A stretch of DNA of 64,000 nt from CAMBRQ01 sp945870325 (GCF_050313795.1 NZ_JBNPMC010000010.1:1-64000); one strand, 5' to 3'; shown: positions 25,213-32,771, counted from the first letter of the stretch. Numbers and translations: made by a program. The notes: generated from the sequence alone by a model not told the origin.

Positions 25213-25620
25213 TCAATTTTTTTCAAACAATGGGGGCGGTTTTATGACGTTTCCTGCTTCATCAAACATATAACGCTTCTGCCTTTCCCCTGCATGATGT
25301 TCTTTGTTGTGGCAATCTTGGCATAATGCCTCTAAATTATCCCAGTTTAAAGTAATGTCTGTATTATTTATATTCTTTTGTGTTATGTGCCGCTTGTGAT
25401 GCACGATCTTGGCAGGCTCTCCGCAACGCTCACATAGTCCATGCTGCGCTATCATGTAAGCCTTGCGCGTTTCGTCCCACGCCTTACTCGCATAGAATCC
25501 TCTCGCCCACTCTTTCACTTTGCCCGCCTCTTTCCTCTCTTCTTTTCCCAGCGCCCTAAGTTTCATGCGCTGGGCGGAGGTTCGTGTTATGCCATGTATG
25601 CTTTGTCCCTCTGCATACAT
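25213..25620 (-). CDS. HNH endonuclease (packaging-associated)
   Basis: 135 residues. HNH motif: CERCGEPAKIVHHKRHIT, then NWDNLEALCQDCHNKEHH, with two CxxC pairs for structural zinc. HNH proteins next to terminase assist DNA cleavage during packaging in cos phages such as HK97. The gap to terS (25118-25212) contains a GC-rich stretch near 25158-25176 that could be a cos site, but no direct sign of one was found. Confidence 0.92.
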   Translation of the reverse strand: MYAEGQSIHGITRTSAQRMKLRALGKEERKEAGKVKEWARGFYASKAWDETRKAYMIAQHGLCERCGEPAKIVHHKRHITQKNINNTDITLNWDNLEALCQDCHNKEHHAGERQKRYMFDEAGNVIKPPPLFEKN

Positions 25621-25626
25621 ACAGAA

Positions 25627-25676
25627 AAAGAGCGAGTAGTAAGCCGCTTGGTATAGCTGCTTTCTATTCGCTCTTT
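25627..25676 (-). other. long hairpin in the late-operon leader
   Basis: AAAGAGCGA (25627-25635) pairs with TCGCTCTTT (25668-25676), extended by TAG/CTA after one mismatch, enclosing a smaller hairpin. It lies between the promoter at 25688-25716 and the HNH gene, so it begins the late transcript. Could be an attenuator, antitermination site or mRNA-stabilising 5' hairpin. Confidence 0.55.
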
Positions 25677-25687
25677 AGCACGTTGTA

Positions 25688-25716
25688 ATTATATCATAGC
25701 AAATGTGCGCGCGCAA
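25688..25716 (-). promoter_or_regulatory. promoter for the packaging/structural operon
   Basis: TTGCGC (25711-25716), 17 nt, TATAAT (25688-25693) preceded by TGA, an extended -10. It sits at the 3' end of the ssb gene and faces HNH, terminase and the morphogenesis genes. No other strong promoter was seen before terS. Confidence 0.65.
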
Positions 25717-26148
25717 TTAACTAAATGGTAATTCTTCGTCTATCCCGTCCGGGATATTCATAAGTCCGTCGTCTCCTGCTATATCTGCCTGTCTGCTTCC
25801 CTGTTGCTCCTGCTGCCCCGCTGCCTGCTGCCGCGCTTCTGCTTCTGCCTTACTCTCTCCAAAGCTTACGCTATTCGCCAATACTTCTGTGTAATATACC
25901 TTACGTCCGTCTTGATCTTGATAGCTTCCCGCTTTTATCTTTCCTGTTATCTCTACCTTTGTTCCTTTCCCTGTCCACTTCTCTACCCATTCTGCCTGCT
26001 TTCCTAAGCAACGTATGTTAATAAAGTCTGTGCTTTTATAATCGTCTACTGCCAGCGTAAACCGCGCTTGTGCCAAGTCTTTATCTTGTCCTACTCGTTT
26101 TACTTCCGGCTCCCTTGTAAGCCTGCCCGTTAATGCTACTATGTTCAT
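25717..26148 (-). CDS. ssb: single-stranded DNA-binding protein
   Basis: 143 residues. OB-fold start MNIVALTGRLTREPEVK, then FTLAVDDYKSTDFINIRCLGKQAEW and KGTKVEITGKI. A Gln/Ala-rich linker leads to the acidic tip DEELPFS, the partner-binding tail of bacterial SSBs. Protects replicating phage DNA. Starts overlapping the previous stop (ATGA-type). Confidence 0.95.
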   Translation of the reverse strand: MNIVALTGRLTREPEVKRVGQDKDLAQARFTLAVDDYKSTDFINIRCLGKQAEWVEKWTGKGTKVEITGKIKAGSYQDQDGRKVYYTEVLANSVSFGESKAEAEARQQAAGQQEQQGSRQADIAGDDGLMNIPDGIDEELPFS

Positions 26149-26411
26149 TTCTTCCGCCCTCTTTCTCTAATCTGCCTTTCGCAATATTGCCAACCTTTGT
26201 ATTGCCCGTATGTCATTCCCCGCTTCTTGGCTTCCATGGCATCTTTAATTAGCCCCTGCTCCATTCTTTCTTTAGCGTCCTTTTTCGCGCTACTCTTTTT
26301 TGTTCGCTTTTGGTCTTGTCTTCTGCAAGCAGTGCAGCAGTACTTTTGCAGTTCCCTGTTTGTTTTAAATTCTTTCCCGCAGTACTTGCATATTTTTATC
26401 TTGTCTTCCAT
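26145..26411 (-). CDS. small zinc-ribbon phage protein
   Basis: 88 residues from ATG 26409-26411. CKYCGKEFKTNRELQKYCCTAC gives a four-Cys zinc knuckle, followed by a very basic helix (RRQDQKRTKKSSAKKDAKER) and a YGQYKGWQYCERQI segment. Common upstream of ssb in Clostridia phages; probably nucleic-acid binding. Exact role unknown. Confidence 0.75.
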   Translation of the reverse strand: MEDKIKICKYCGKEFKTNRELQKYCCTACRRQDQKRTKKSSAKKDAKERMEQGLIKDAMEAKKRGMTYGQYKGWQYCERQIRERGRKK

Positions 26412-26416
26412 GCCAG

Positions 26417-26584
26417 TTAATCCCCTTTCGGTCTTCCCAATATCTTGTATGGCAATATCCATATTGGTGCTGTTATCAAAATGACAGCTTTAAGCAGAAA
26501 CAATATAGCTGTTGCGGCTATTTCTACTGCCTCGTTTCCAAAATCTTCTACTGCCTCTACTATCTCGTCCATAAAGTCAAACAT
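26417..26584 (-). CDS. 55-residue membrane protein
   Basis: Short ORF starting MFDFMDEIVEAVEDFGNEAV, then a hydrophobic segment (AATAILFLLKAVILITAPIWI) and a small basic end. Its ATG overlaps the stop of the preceding gene, and the next gene's start follows 6 nt after its stop, a tight operon arrangement that favours real coding. No family recognised. Confidence 0.6.
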   Translation of the reverse strand: MFDFMDEIVEAVEDFGNEAVEIAATAILFLLKAVILITAPIWILPYKILGRPKGD

Positions 26585-26981
26585 TTATATACGCCCCCTC
26601 TTCCGTAAATGCTTCCTCTGCTCTCAATTCGTCTGCTGTTTCCTTATACGCCCTTTTGTCCTGTTTGCAATAAAATACTACTCTTGTCTTTATCCCTGCA
26701 TTGTTTAATTTTTGCTGTATGTTTCTTAGTTCCCGTCTATAAATCTCTTCTCTTTTGCTGTGTGGTGGTCGTGTATAGTCCAGTGGCTTTGCTGTAGTCT
26801 GCAACAATTCCCTTAATATTTTTGCTGTTGTTTCCCCGTACTGTCTAAACACGCCTCGCATTATAAATGTCTTTTGCCATATAAACAATTTAAATCCTAA
26901 TGCTGCCTCTATCTGTTTGAAAAAATCGTTATATGGCTCCGGCACTTCCCTGTATATCCAGTTCTGTACATCATTTTTCAT
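26577..26981 (-). CDS. phage protein of unknown function (134 aa)
   Basis: A soluble, mixed helical protein with YNDFFKQIEAALGFKLFIWQ and TRPPHSKREEIYRRELRNIQ. Found in the early region between ParB and ssb. Overlaps neighbours by 8-11 nt at both ends. I recognise no domain. Confidence 0.7.
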   Translation of the reverse strand: MKNDVQNWIYREVPEPYNDFFKQIEAALGFKLFIWQKTFIMRGVFRQYGETTAKILRELLQTTAKPLDYTRPPHSKREEIYRRELRNIQQKLNNAGIKTRVVFYCKQDKRAYKETADELRAEEAFTEEGAYINV

Positions 26982-27210
26982 ATACTACCTCGCTTTCGTG
27001 TTTAATCTCAATACGCCTGCTGCCGTCCTGCTGTATAATCGCCTCTACGCGTAGATAGGCAGGCAGCACTACAACGCTGCCCGCTCTTACCTGTTGCTCA
27101 ATGTTTTTGCGTATTTTCTCGTATCCCTCTGCCCTAAACATGGTATTGCAGCTTAAAATAATCGTTAACTGCTGCCTTTCATTTCTCTTTTTCTTCTGCC
27201 GTTTATTCAT
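26971..27210 (-). CDS. 79-residue basic phage protein
   Basis: MNKRQKKKRNERQQLTIILS start, a short beta-alpha protein (LSCNTMFRAEGYEKIRKNIE.. GSVVVLPAYLRVEAI). Overlaps the end of parB by 8 nt. No family recognised; the basic head suggests nucleic-acid contact. Confidence 0.68.
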   Translation of the reverse strand: MNKRQKKKRNERQQLTIILSCNTMFRAEGYEKIRKNIEQQVRAGSVVVLPAYLRVEAIIQQDGSRRIEIKHESEVVYEK

Positions 27211-28483
27211 TTTCCGCCTTTCCTGTGTCCGTTTCGGACACTTCTTTAAGCCAGCCTCTCTCTACGGCAATCTCTTTTTCGCAAATTCCCAGCACGCAGT
27301 ACCCCTCTGTAATTGCCGTATGTGTGCTTTCTGTGTCCACGCATGATATATATAACTCTTTTGTATTTCCCGTTGCTTTCCCCGTTACAAACTCCTGTAT
27401 AACGATAAACTGCCCTGCCTTATACTCTTCATTCTTCAAAATCAAATACGGCAAGACTTTACCGCATACTGCGTTAAATGTTTGTCTTGAAACTCTGGTA
27501 TACTTTTTCTCTATTGCATTACTTGGCAGGTGCTCCATTTTTTCTGCCTGCATCCACTCCCGTAATTTTCTGCGTGTTTCCTTGTCTATTGCCTCTTGTT
27601 CCTCGTCGTAGCGTTGCTCGTCTGTTTTCTCCGCATCCGCCTTATTTATATAAGCGTCGCACTTTTGGCACGTCCCCGTCTTTACGTTGCACTCCGAATA
27701 GTTAAGGCATGAATAGCATAGGCTTGTTATGCTTTCCGGGTGTGGGTCTTTGTAATCGTCCCCGGCTTTTCGTTCCTGTACTCTCTTTGCTATCTCTTGT
27801 GCTCTGACTTCTCCGCCTGCTGCCGCTGCTGCCGCTATTTCTTTCTGCTCTTCCTCTGGCAGCTTACTTGTCTCGTATGCCGCTGTTATTCCTAAATTGC
27901 CCTTTTTAAACTCTTCCTTTGCCTCTTCTCCCAAACTTGCGTTTATTTTGTCCATTCTCGCTATGTTTGTTTTGCTTTCTCCCAGCAGATCGGCTATAGC
28001 CTCTCGCAGAGTACCCGGAAGCTCTAAACCGTCTTCTTTTCTCGCTCTCATAATTGCCTTTTTCAGCCTCGCCGCCTGTTCTGTCTTTTCGTAGGCTGTC
28101 AATTCTCTGTTATAGGCGTTGCCCACCAGCAAGCTTAACTCAAACGTTGCCTCTGTCATGTCTTTATACAGGTAACGCACACTCTTGTACTCGTTGTGCC
28201 CTTTCTCAATCAGCAATTTATTTGCAAGGTTTCGTCTATGTCCGCTTATAATTCTGTATTCCCCGTCTATTCTTGCTAATACTGTCGGCTGCTGCTGTCC
28301 AACTGCTAAGAATGTGTCCGCTAATTCCTGTATGTTCTCCATGCTGTAAAAATTGCTTTTGCTCTCTTTTACGTCGTATGGGTTTAGGTAAATTTCTGTA
28401 TAGTTGTCCACTGTGCCTGCTCCTGCTGCCGTTCTGCTCTTTGCGTTCATAATATCCGTAAAGCTAAATTTGCCTGCTGCCAT
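27203..28483 (-). CDS. ParB-like partition protein
   Basis: 426 residues. N-terminal ParB/Spo0J nuclease-like domain (about 30-120: SKSNFYSMENIQELADTF.. RIISGHRRNLANKL.. GNAYNRELTAYEKTEQAARL) and KorB-type HTH (LREAIADLLGESKTNIAR). A four-Cys cluster (CYSCLNYSECNVKTGTCQKC) follows at about 245-265. One base separates it from ParA, so the pair forms a partition operon. It would bind a centromere-like site, which I did not identify. Confidence 0.88.
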   Translation of the reverse strand: MAAGKFSFTDIMNAKSRTAAGAGTVDNYTEIYLNPYDVKESKSNFYSMENIQELADTFLAVGQQQPTVLARIDGEYRIISGHRRNLANKLLIEKGHNEYKSVRYLYKDMTEATFELSLLVGNAYNRELTAYEKTEQAARLKKAIMRARKEDGLELPGTLREAIADLLGESKTNIARMDKINASLGEEAKEEFKKGNLGITAAYETSKLPEEEQKEIAAAAAAGGEVRAQEIAKRVQERKAGDDYKDPHPESITSLCYSCLNYSECNVKTGTCQKCDAYINKADAEKTDEQRYDEEQEAIDKETRRKLREWMQAEKMEHLPSNAIEKKYTRVSRQTFNAVCGKVLPYLILKNEEYKAGQFIVIQEFVTGKATGNTKELYISCVDTESTHTAITEGYCVLGICEKEIAVERGWLKEVSETDTGKAENE

Positions 28484-28484
28484 G

Positions 28485-29285
28485 TTATTTACCTCTCTTT
28501 CTCTCTAAGTACTCTGTTATAAAATTTTTGTAGTCCTGCGCAGCTCCGCAGCGTGGGCTATACTCATATACTGGCTTTCCGAAAAATGTACTTTCTGCTG
28601 CCTTGTCTGTATATCTGATTTTTGCAAGCAGTTTTACCGGGCTTTTCTTCTCCAGCCATTCCAGCCCTGCTATATTCGTGTCGTTATTCCTGTACATAGT
28701 CACAAGCGCGCCCAGTAATTTAATATCCGGCTTAATCCTCTTTGCCTCTTCTATCTGATCTGCTATAATGTCCAGCCCCTCTAGCGCCCACTCGTCTATT
28801 TTCACTGGCACAATAACCTCGTCTGTAATCGCAAGCGCATTTACCACGTTTAATGCTATGTCCGGCGGATTGTCTATAATCATATAGTCGTATTTTCCCC
28901 ATACGCTGCAATTCCCGTAATATTCCACTTGTGCTTCCAGCAACGCTTTATATCTCGTATGCTGTTCTATGGTCTGGTCTTCCGTAATCTGGTATGTAGC
29001 TGCCAATAGTGACATATTCGCCGCTATAATATCTATACCGCCGTACCTTGTGTCTGTTCTCTGTATGATTTCTTCCGGCTTCTGCCATTTCCCGCTTAAC
29101 AATCGTGCAGCGGCACACATTCCGGCTTCTTCATAAACTCCAAGGGCTTTGCTTATATTCCCCTGCTTGTCATTATCAAGCACAAGCACTTTATAGCTCC
29201 GCTTGTCCAGTTCGTATGCCATGTTATAGGCTGTAAATGTTTTTCCTACTCCGCCTTTTAAATTTATTACGCTTATTACTTTCAT
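28485..29285 (-). CDS. ParA-family partition ATPase
   Basis: 266 residues. Deviant Walker A KGGVGKT (10-16), second ATP-site Asp in LVLDNDKQGN, Walker B MIIDNPPDIAL. Typical ParA length without N-terminal HTH (type Ib-like). With ParB, the HUH initiator and its antisense RNA it suggests plasmid-like maintenance of the excised phage genome. Confidence 0.92.
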   Translation of the reverse strand: MKVISVINLKGGVGKTFTAYNMAYELDKRSYKVLVLDNDKQGNISKALGVYEEAGMCAAARLLSGKWQKPEEIIQRTDTRYGGIDIIAANMSLLAATYQITEDQTIEQHTRYKALLEAQVEYYGNCSVWGKYDYMIIDNPPDIALNVVNALAITDEVIVPVKIDEWALEGLDIIADQIEEAKRIKPDIKLLGALVTMYRNNDTNIAGLEWLEKKSPVKLLAKIRYTDKAAESTFFGKPVYEYSPRCGAAQDYKNFITEYLERKRGK

Positions 29286-29331
29286 GTTCTGCCTCTCTTT
29301 CTCTCCGTTGAGTCTGGCTTATCGTTAACTT

Positions 29332-29772
29332 TTATGCTAACGGCATCATTACGCCCTCTTCCAAATTTGGTGCAAACTCTCTTCCTGCATTTTTCAGTGT
29401 TCCCATGTCTAAATACTCCGTCAATGTCTGCGCTGCCTGCTGCCAGCCATAACGAACTACGGATAAATAGCCTTGCTTGTTAAGTTTTTTCTGCCATTCC
29501 TTTTGCTTTTCTGTCGGTTTATTGTTTCCCACTTTTAACTCTATGTACAGTCCATGGTAGCCGCCTCTCGCTACAGGTAAGCAAATATCCGGCACGCCAG
29601 CTTTAACGCCTTGCCTCTTAAGGTTTGCTGCTTCTCTTGCATTTCTTTTCCCGCCATTCGGTATGTGAAAAGCAAGCTCTAACTCTGGATATTTTTCTAA
29701 CTGCCATTCTATCCAGTTAAATAGCGTTTCCTGTGCTCCGCTCTCGTAGTCTATTCTTACATTTCTTGCCAT
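29332..29772 (-). CDS. VRR-NUC domain nuclease
   Basis: 146 residues. Motifs HIPNGGKRNAREAANLKRQG, GVPDICLP and LYIELKVGNNKPTEKQKEW form the PD-(D/E)XK active site of stand-alone VRR-NUC proteins (Asp in GVPD, Glu and Lys in IELKV). Such proteins are frequent in siphophage replication modules and probably resolve or cut recombination intermediates. Confidence 0.92.
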   Translation of the reverse strand: MARNVRIDYESGAQETLFNWIEWQLEKYPELELAFHIPNGGKRNAREAANLKRQGVKAGVPDICLPVARGGYHGLYIELKVGNNKPTEKQKEWQKKLNKQGYLSVVRYGWQQAAQTLTEYLDMGTLKNAGREFAPNLEEGVMMPLA

Positions 29773-30060
29773 TTACTCTGCCCTTTCTGTTTTGTAATAT
29801 TTTCCTTGGCACTCATATACTGCATACTTTATGCCCTTGCGCTCTGCGGTTCCCATATACCTTACGTTTTCCTTGTTTCGTCTCATTCTTCGGATTTCCC
29901 ACTTTTCCACATTTCGCGCTTTTCTCTCTGCTTTTGTGCACGCTTTCTGCCTTATTGCCCACATTCCGCCATGTGCCATGTTTAAACTTGGTGACGCAAT
30001 CCCCAGCACTCTATACAAAAAGTTTTTGTAATAAATCCCGTCTCTTGCTTTATACATCAC
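29773..30060 (-). CDS. phage protein of unknown function (95 aa)
   Basis: GTG start (followed by ATG) overlapping the previous TGA; ends one base before the VRR-NUC start. Very basic middle (KACTKAERKARNVEKWEIRRMRRNK). No domain recognised; its place suggests a replication accessory role. Confidence 0.65.
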   Translation of the reverse strand: MMYKARDGIYYKNFLYRVLGIASPSLNMAHGGMWAIRQKACTKAERKARNVEKWEIRRMRRNKENVRYMGTAERKGIKYAVYECQGKYYKTERAE

Positions 30061-30191
30061 TTTCCCCTTTCTTCTGCTTCCCGTTCTCTTATCTCGTCTG
30101 ACTCTTTCGCCACCGCTGCTAGACTCACAATAATTACTCCTGCAATTTCGCCCAGTATAAACGCGATCAGCGCTATTACTGCAATCTTCAT
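30057..30191 (-). CDS. 44-residue membrane protein
   Basis: MKIAVIALIAFILGEIAGVI forms one membrane segment, followed by an acidic/basic tail (KESDEIREREAEERGK). It resembles short one-helix phage proteins of the DUF3789 type. Stop TGA overlaps the next start (TGATG). Confidence 0.6.
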   Translation of the reverse strand: MKIAVIALIAFILGEIAGVIIVSLAAVAKESDEIREREAEERGK

Positions 30192-30205
30192 TTTCTCACC
30201 CCTTT

Positions 30206-30964
30206 CTATTCGAGCTGTACCATGGTGTACTTGAAATACCCGTACCCGTAATACTCCGGGCTTGTAATCCCTTTTTCAGTTCTCTTTTTGTCTATGTAAT
30301 AGCCTTTCTTAGCTTTAGGCTCGCACCTGTACCAGCTCCTATGTGTTACGATCTCGTATACTGGCTCTGGCTTTGCTAAATTCTTGCTTGCTGCCCAGCG
30401 TTTCCCTTGCAGCCGCTCTTCCTTGTCGTCTTTCAAATGTGCATCTGAATATTTTATAAAATATGCTGCTAAATCTGCGTACTGTCCTGTATCATCCAGC
30501 GGAAACACCTTTACTCTGTTGTGCCCCTCGTAAGCCTTATACCATGCTTGCTGCAATACCTTAACGTCTATATGGTTTACTACTAAGTGGTGGTGCCTCG
30601 CTCCCCTCTTCCCAATCTCCATAACGTGTATGTATTTGAACTCTAGCCCCTGCTTTTTGTAGAGTTTCCGGCACTCTCTTAGAAAAACCTGTATGTCTTT
30701 CTTCATTTCGTCTTTTGCTCTATCGGGTTTCCCTTTTTCTCGTATATAGTCAAGCACTACATGGTAATCACCAAATCCAAAATTATTATTTATTAAAAGT
30801 CGTAATTTTCTTTCTGCCTGTCTTGTATTTATTTTTTTCTGCTGCTCTTTTGTTGGCTTTACTTTATCTGATCTACTCCCGCCCTTTTTGTTGTACCGGG
30901 ACGTGTAGTAATATTCTACCTCTACTGTCTTTCCTGCCTTGGTTATCCTTTTGACATACGGCAT
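30206..30964 (-). CDS. rolling-circle replication-associated HUH protein
   Basis: 252 residues. Motif 1 (DYHVVLDYI, 66-74), motif 2 with three His (GARHHHLVVNHI, 121-132) for metal binding, and a motif-3-like YADLAAYFIKY (162-172) offering the nicking tyrosine. These are the three hallmarks of HUH endonucleases in Firmicutes phages and plasmids. AGGGGAAG precedes the ATG. It should nick a double-strand origin, perhaps in the 31 kb intergenic region. A plus-strand RNA gene in its leader (31083-31143) is placed like the copy-control antisense RNAs of rolling-circle plasmids. Confidence 0.85.
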   Translation of the reverse strand: MPYVKRITKAGKTVEVEYYYTSRYNKKGGSRSDKVKPTKEQQKKINTRQAERKLRLLINNNFGFGDYHVVLDYIREKGKPDRAKDEMKKDIQVFLRECRKLYKKQGLEFKYIHVMEIGKRGARHHHLVVNHIDVKVLQQAWYKAYEGHNRVKVFPLDDTGQYADLAAYFIKYSDAHLKDDKEERLQGKRWAASKNLAKPEPVYEIVTHRSWYRCEPKAKKGYYIDKKRTEKGITSPEYYGYGYFKYTMVQLE

Positions 30965-31047
30965 AATATCTTCCCCTATTCTTCTGTTCCTGTCGGTAAG
31001 TTAATACTTTTATCAAGTCTCAACACGCGCCTTTCTTCGCGTTACCA

Positions 31048-31076
31048 TTGACTGTAGCTATGCCATGCCGTATAAT
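31048..31076 (+). promoter_or_regulatory. rightward promoter of the antisense RNA
   Basis: TTGACT (31048-31053), exactly 17 nt, TATAAT (31071-31076), on the plus strand and opposite to all neighbouring genes. Predicted start near 31083. Confidence 0.8.
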
Positions 31077-31082
31077 TATCTT

Positions 31083-31143
31083 GTGTTTAATAATGGCTGT
31101 ATAGCTTAGCCCCTACGGTTCCTTGGACTGTAGGGGCTTTTTC
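31083..31143 (+). ncRNA. candidate countertranscribed RNA of the rep leader
   Basis: About 61 nt between the promoter at 31048-31076 and a strong rho-independent terminator: AGCCCCTAC (31108-31116), 13-nt loop, GTAGGGGCT (31130-31138), then TTTTTCT. It is complementary to the mRNA leader 120 nt upstream of the HUH rep start and contains no ORF. Antisense RNAs placed this way set copy number in rolling-circle plasmids such as pMV158 and pT181 by blocking Rep translation or causing attenuation. Seen: promoter, terminator, orientation. Inferred: the role. Confidence 0.75.
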
Positions 31144-31154
31144 TATGTCTCTTT

Positions 31155-31310
31155 TCATTTTCTTTCTTTTGCAGCTCTGAAAGCCGTCTCCAATTCTCTA
31201 TCCTGCTGTGCCGCCTTAATCTTGTGCTGCATGAGTAGCGCACTTGCTGTAGCGACTCTTTTCGTTTTCTGTTTCTGCTGGCGCTGTATCTGCCTCTGTA
31301 ATTTTCTCAT
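31155..31310 (-). CDS. 51-residue basic phage peptide
   Basis: MRKLQRQIQRQQKQKTKRVA followed by a helical, charged remainder ending AAKERK. GAGGG lies upstream of the ATG (overlapping the previous stop region). It sits between the OB-fold gene and the rep leader. No family recognised. Confidence 0.55.
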   Translation of the reverse strand: MRKLQRQIQRQQKQKTKRVATASALLMQHKIKAAQQDRELETAFRAAKERK

Positions 31311-31319
31311 GCTTTCCCT

Positions 31320-31922
31320 CTATTCTTCGATTTCGTAAGCTGATACCTCATAGCACTTACGCGTTTCTTTTGTTCCGTCCGGCAGCGTTTTAATATACTC
31401 CCGGCTCTGTAATCTTCCCTTTATGGCTATTTCGTCGCCCTCTACCATATTTGCCGCTACTTTCGCATAACGCCCCCAGCTAATACATGGGATGAAGCAT
31501 TTTACTGGCTTCTTAATACAATCCACCTTAATAAACATATCTGTAATATGTTTTCCGTAAGGTGTCTCCCGGTATGTAATGCCCTGCCCTAAACTTCCTA
31601 TAAGCCTTACTTCGTTTTCGTATTCCCAGTTTTCCCCCTCGATCGGGCGCACTTCCTCGGCAAGCACGTAAACCAGCACTTTGCCCGTCTGTCCGTTTTT
31701 GTAAGTCTGCATAGCTCCTACTATAACTACCGCTTCCCCTACTCTTAACGCCTCTCTTACTGTCTCGGTTTCTGCCAGTACTATAGCTTCGTCTTTTGCT
31801 CCGCTTTTCCGTTCGGTTTCTACCAGCAGCCTTTCCCCCTTAAATCTCATTCCATTAACTGTTTCTACGTATTCTTCGCTCTTTAGTACTCCTATTAACG
31901 CTACTACGTTGTCTCTTTCCAT
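31320..31922 (-). CDS. phage protein with two OB-fold-like halves, SSB-like
   Basis: 200 residues. Both halves look like SSB OB folds: N-half NVVALIGVLKSEEYVETVNG.. and C-half EVRLIGSLGQGITYRETPYG.. CFIPCISWGRYAKVAANMVEGDEIAIKGRL. It lacks the acidic SSB tail. It probably binds single-stranded DNA during phage replication, separately from the canonical SSB at 25717-26148. Confidence 0.78.
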   Translation of the reverse strand: MERDNVVALIGVLKSEEYVETVNGMRFKGERLLVETERKSGAKDEAIVLAETETVREALRVGEAVVIVGAMQTYKNGQTGKVLVYVLAEEVRPIEGENWEYENEVRLIGSLGQGITYRETPYGKHITDMFIKVDCIKKPVKCFIPCISWGRYAKVAANMVEGDEIAIKGRLQSREYIKTLPDGTKETRKCYEVSAYEIEE

Positions 31923-31949
31923 GTCTTCTTTTACCCTTTCTTTGCTTAC

Positions 31950-31973
31950 GAGCGCCCCATGCGTGCGGCGCTC
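31950..31973 (-). other. hairpin downstream of VR2
   Basis: GAGCGCC (31950-31956), 10-nt loop, GGCGCTC (31967-31973), 10 nt after the stop of DGR target 2. No T-run on the minus strand. It is the counterpart of the hairpin behind VR1, although the two sequences differ. Confidence 0.6.
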
Positions 31974-31982
31974 ATTTTTATA

Positions 31983-32606
31983 TTATTTTGCAATGACACA
32001 AGCCGGGGCGCAGCGATAATCGCTGTTCGCGTTGTTGCCGTAGACGTAGCCGCTCGAGTACACAAACCACGTAATGGAACCGCTGCCGCGATTCGCACTA
32101 CGAGTCCAATACCAATCTCCGTAACCGTCCTCATTCTGCTTACACATATTTGCCCGGTCGTCGTAAAATGCGTAACGTTCGTCTATTTCTGTCATTTCTT
32201 CTACGGAAAGTAAAAAGAAAATATCTGCCGTTTTCTCCCGGTCGTCATTCTTTTTAAGTGCTGCTGCCAGCAGTTCTCTAAATCCTGCCTCAAAACCGTT
32301 AATAAACTCCTGCTTTGCAAACTTTTCTCTGATCGTGGACTTTTCCCACTTATTGCGCCCTGCTTCGTCAAATGGCATTTCCGGCAAAAGTAACTTGTGC
32401 ATTTGTAGTGTAATGCTGTGCTTCTGATCGCCTATCAGCTCTTCCTTGTCAAAGTCCAGAACGTCGAAAACTACAGCCCCTAAATCTTTGTGCTGTACTG
32501 TGATCTGGTCGCCCACCTTTAAAAGTTCCTTTGCTTTTCCGATTTCCAGTGCCTCTCCTACCTGTTTCCAAGTTAACCGCTCTGTTACTCTTTTTCTTAC
32601 TTCCAT
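31983..32606 (-). CDS. DGR target protein 2 (DUF6273-like), in the early region
   Basis: 207 residues from ATG 32604-32606, chosen because AAAGGAG precedes it by 9 nt; a Met 24 codons upstream overlaps the previous gene. LLKVGDQITVQHKDLGAVVF parallels target 1 (FEVGDQIVVP). The C-terminal domain is the DUF6273/CLec type (FFLLSVEEMTEIDERYAFYD, DWYWTRSANRGSGSITW), ending RCAPACVIAK. The last 36 residues lie in VR2. No signal peptide or membrane segment. It lies among replication/early genes, not tail genes, so its ligand is probably intracellular or on the lysogen rather than a phage receptor. Confidence 0.9.
   Translation of the reverse strand: MEVRKRVTERLTWKQVGEALEIGKAKELLKVGDQITVQHKDLGAVVFDVLDFDKEELIGDQKHSITLQMHKLLLPEMPFDEAGRNKWEKSTIREKFAKQEFINGFEAGFRELLAAALKKNDDREKTADIFFLLSVEEMTEIDERYAFYDDRANMCKQNEDGYGDWYWTRSANRGSGSITWFVYSSGYVYGNNANSDYRCAPACVIAK
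31996..32102 (-). repeat. DGR variable repeat 2 (VR2)
   Basis: 107 bp collinear with the template repeat at 6479-6585, about 25 kb away. Nearly all differences (about 16) fall on template adenines. The single exception is a C-to-A change (coding strand) that turns Ala GCT into Asp GAT. Its 3' end shares the GGCTTGTGTCATT version with VR1 rather than the template version. Confidence 0.92.
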
Positions 32607-32623
32607 GTCTTCTACTCCTTTTC

Positions 32624-32761
32624 TTATAATCTCCGCACTATGTATATAAGCGCTTCCATAATAGTTACCATGTGCCACATTTTAAAGCTGTTGCTTTCCT
32701 GCACGTCATTCTTTGCCGCTCTCAACTTTCCAAGCAGCTTTCCTTTATTATCTTTTTCCAT
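32624..32761 (-). CDS. 45-residue phage protein
   Basis: MEKDNKGKLLGKLRAAKNDV then a hydrophobic end (MWHMVTIMEALIYIVRRL). GAGAGG precedes the ATG at 7 nt spacing; it ends 17 nt before the DGR target 2 start. Function unknown; probably co-transcribed with target 2. Confidence 0.58.
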   Translation of the reverse strand: MEKDNKGKLLGKLRAAKNDVQESNSFKMWHMVTIMEALIYIVRRL

Positions 32762-32771
32762 ATTTGCCTCT

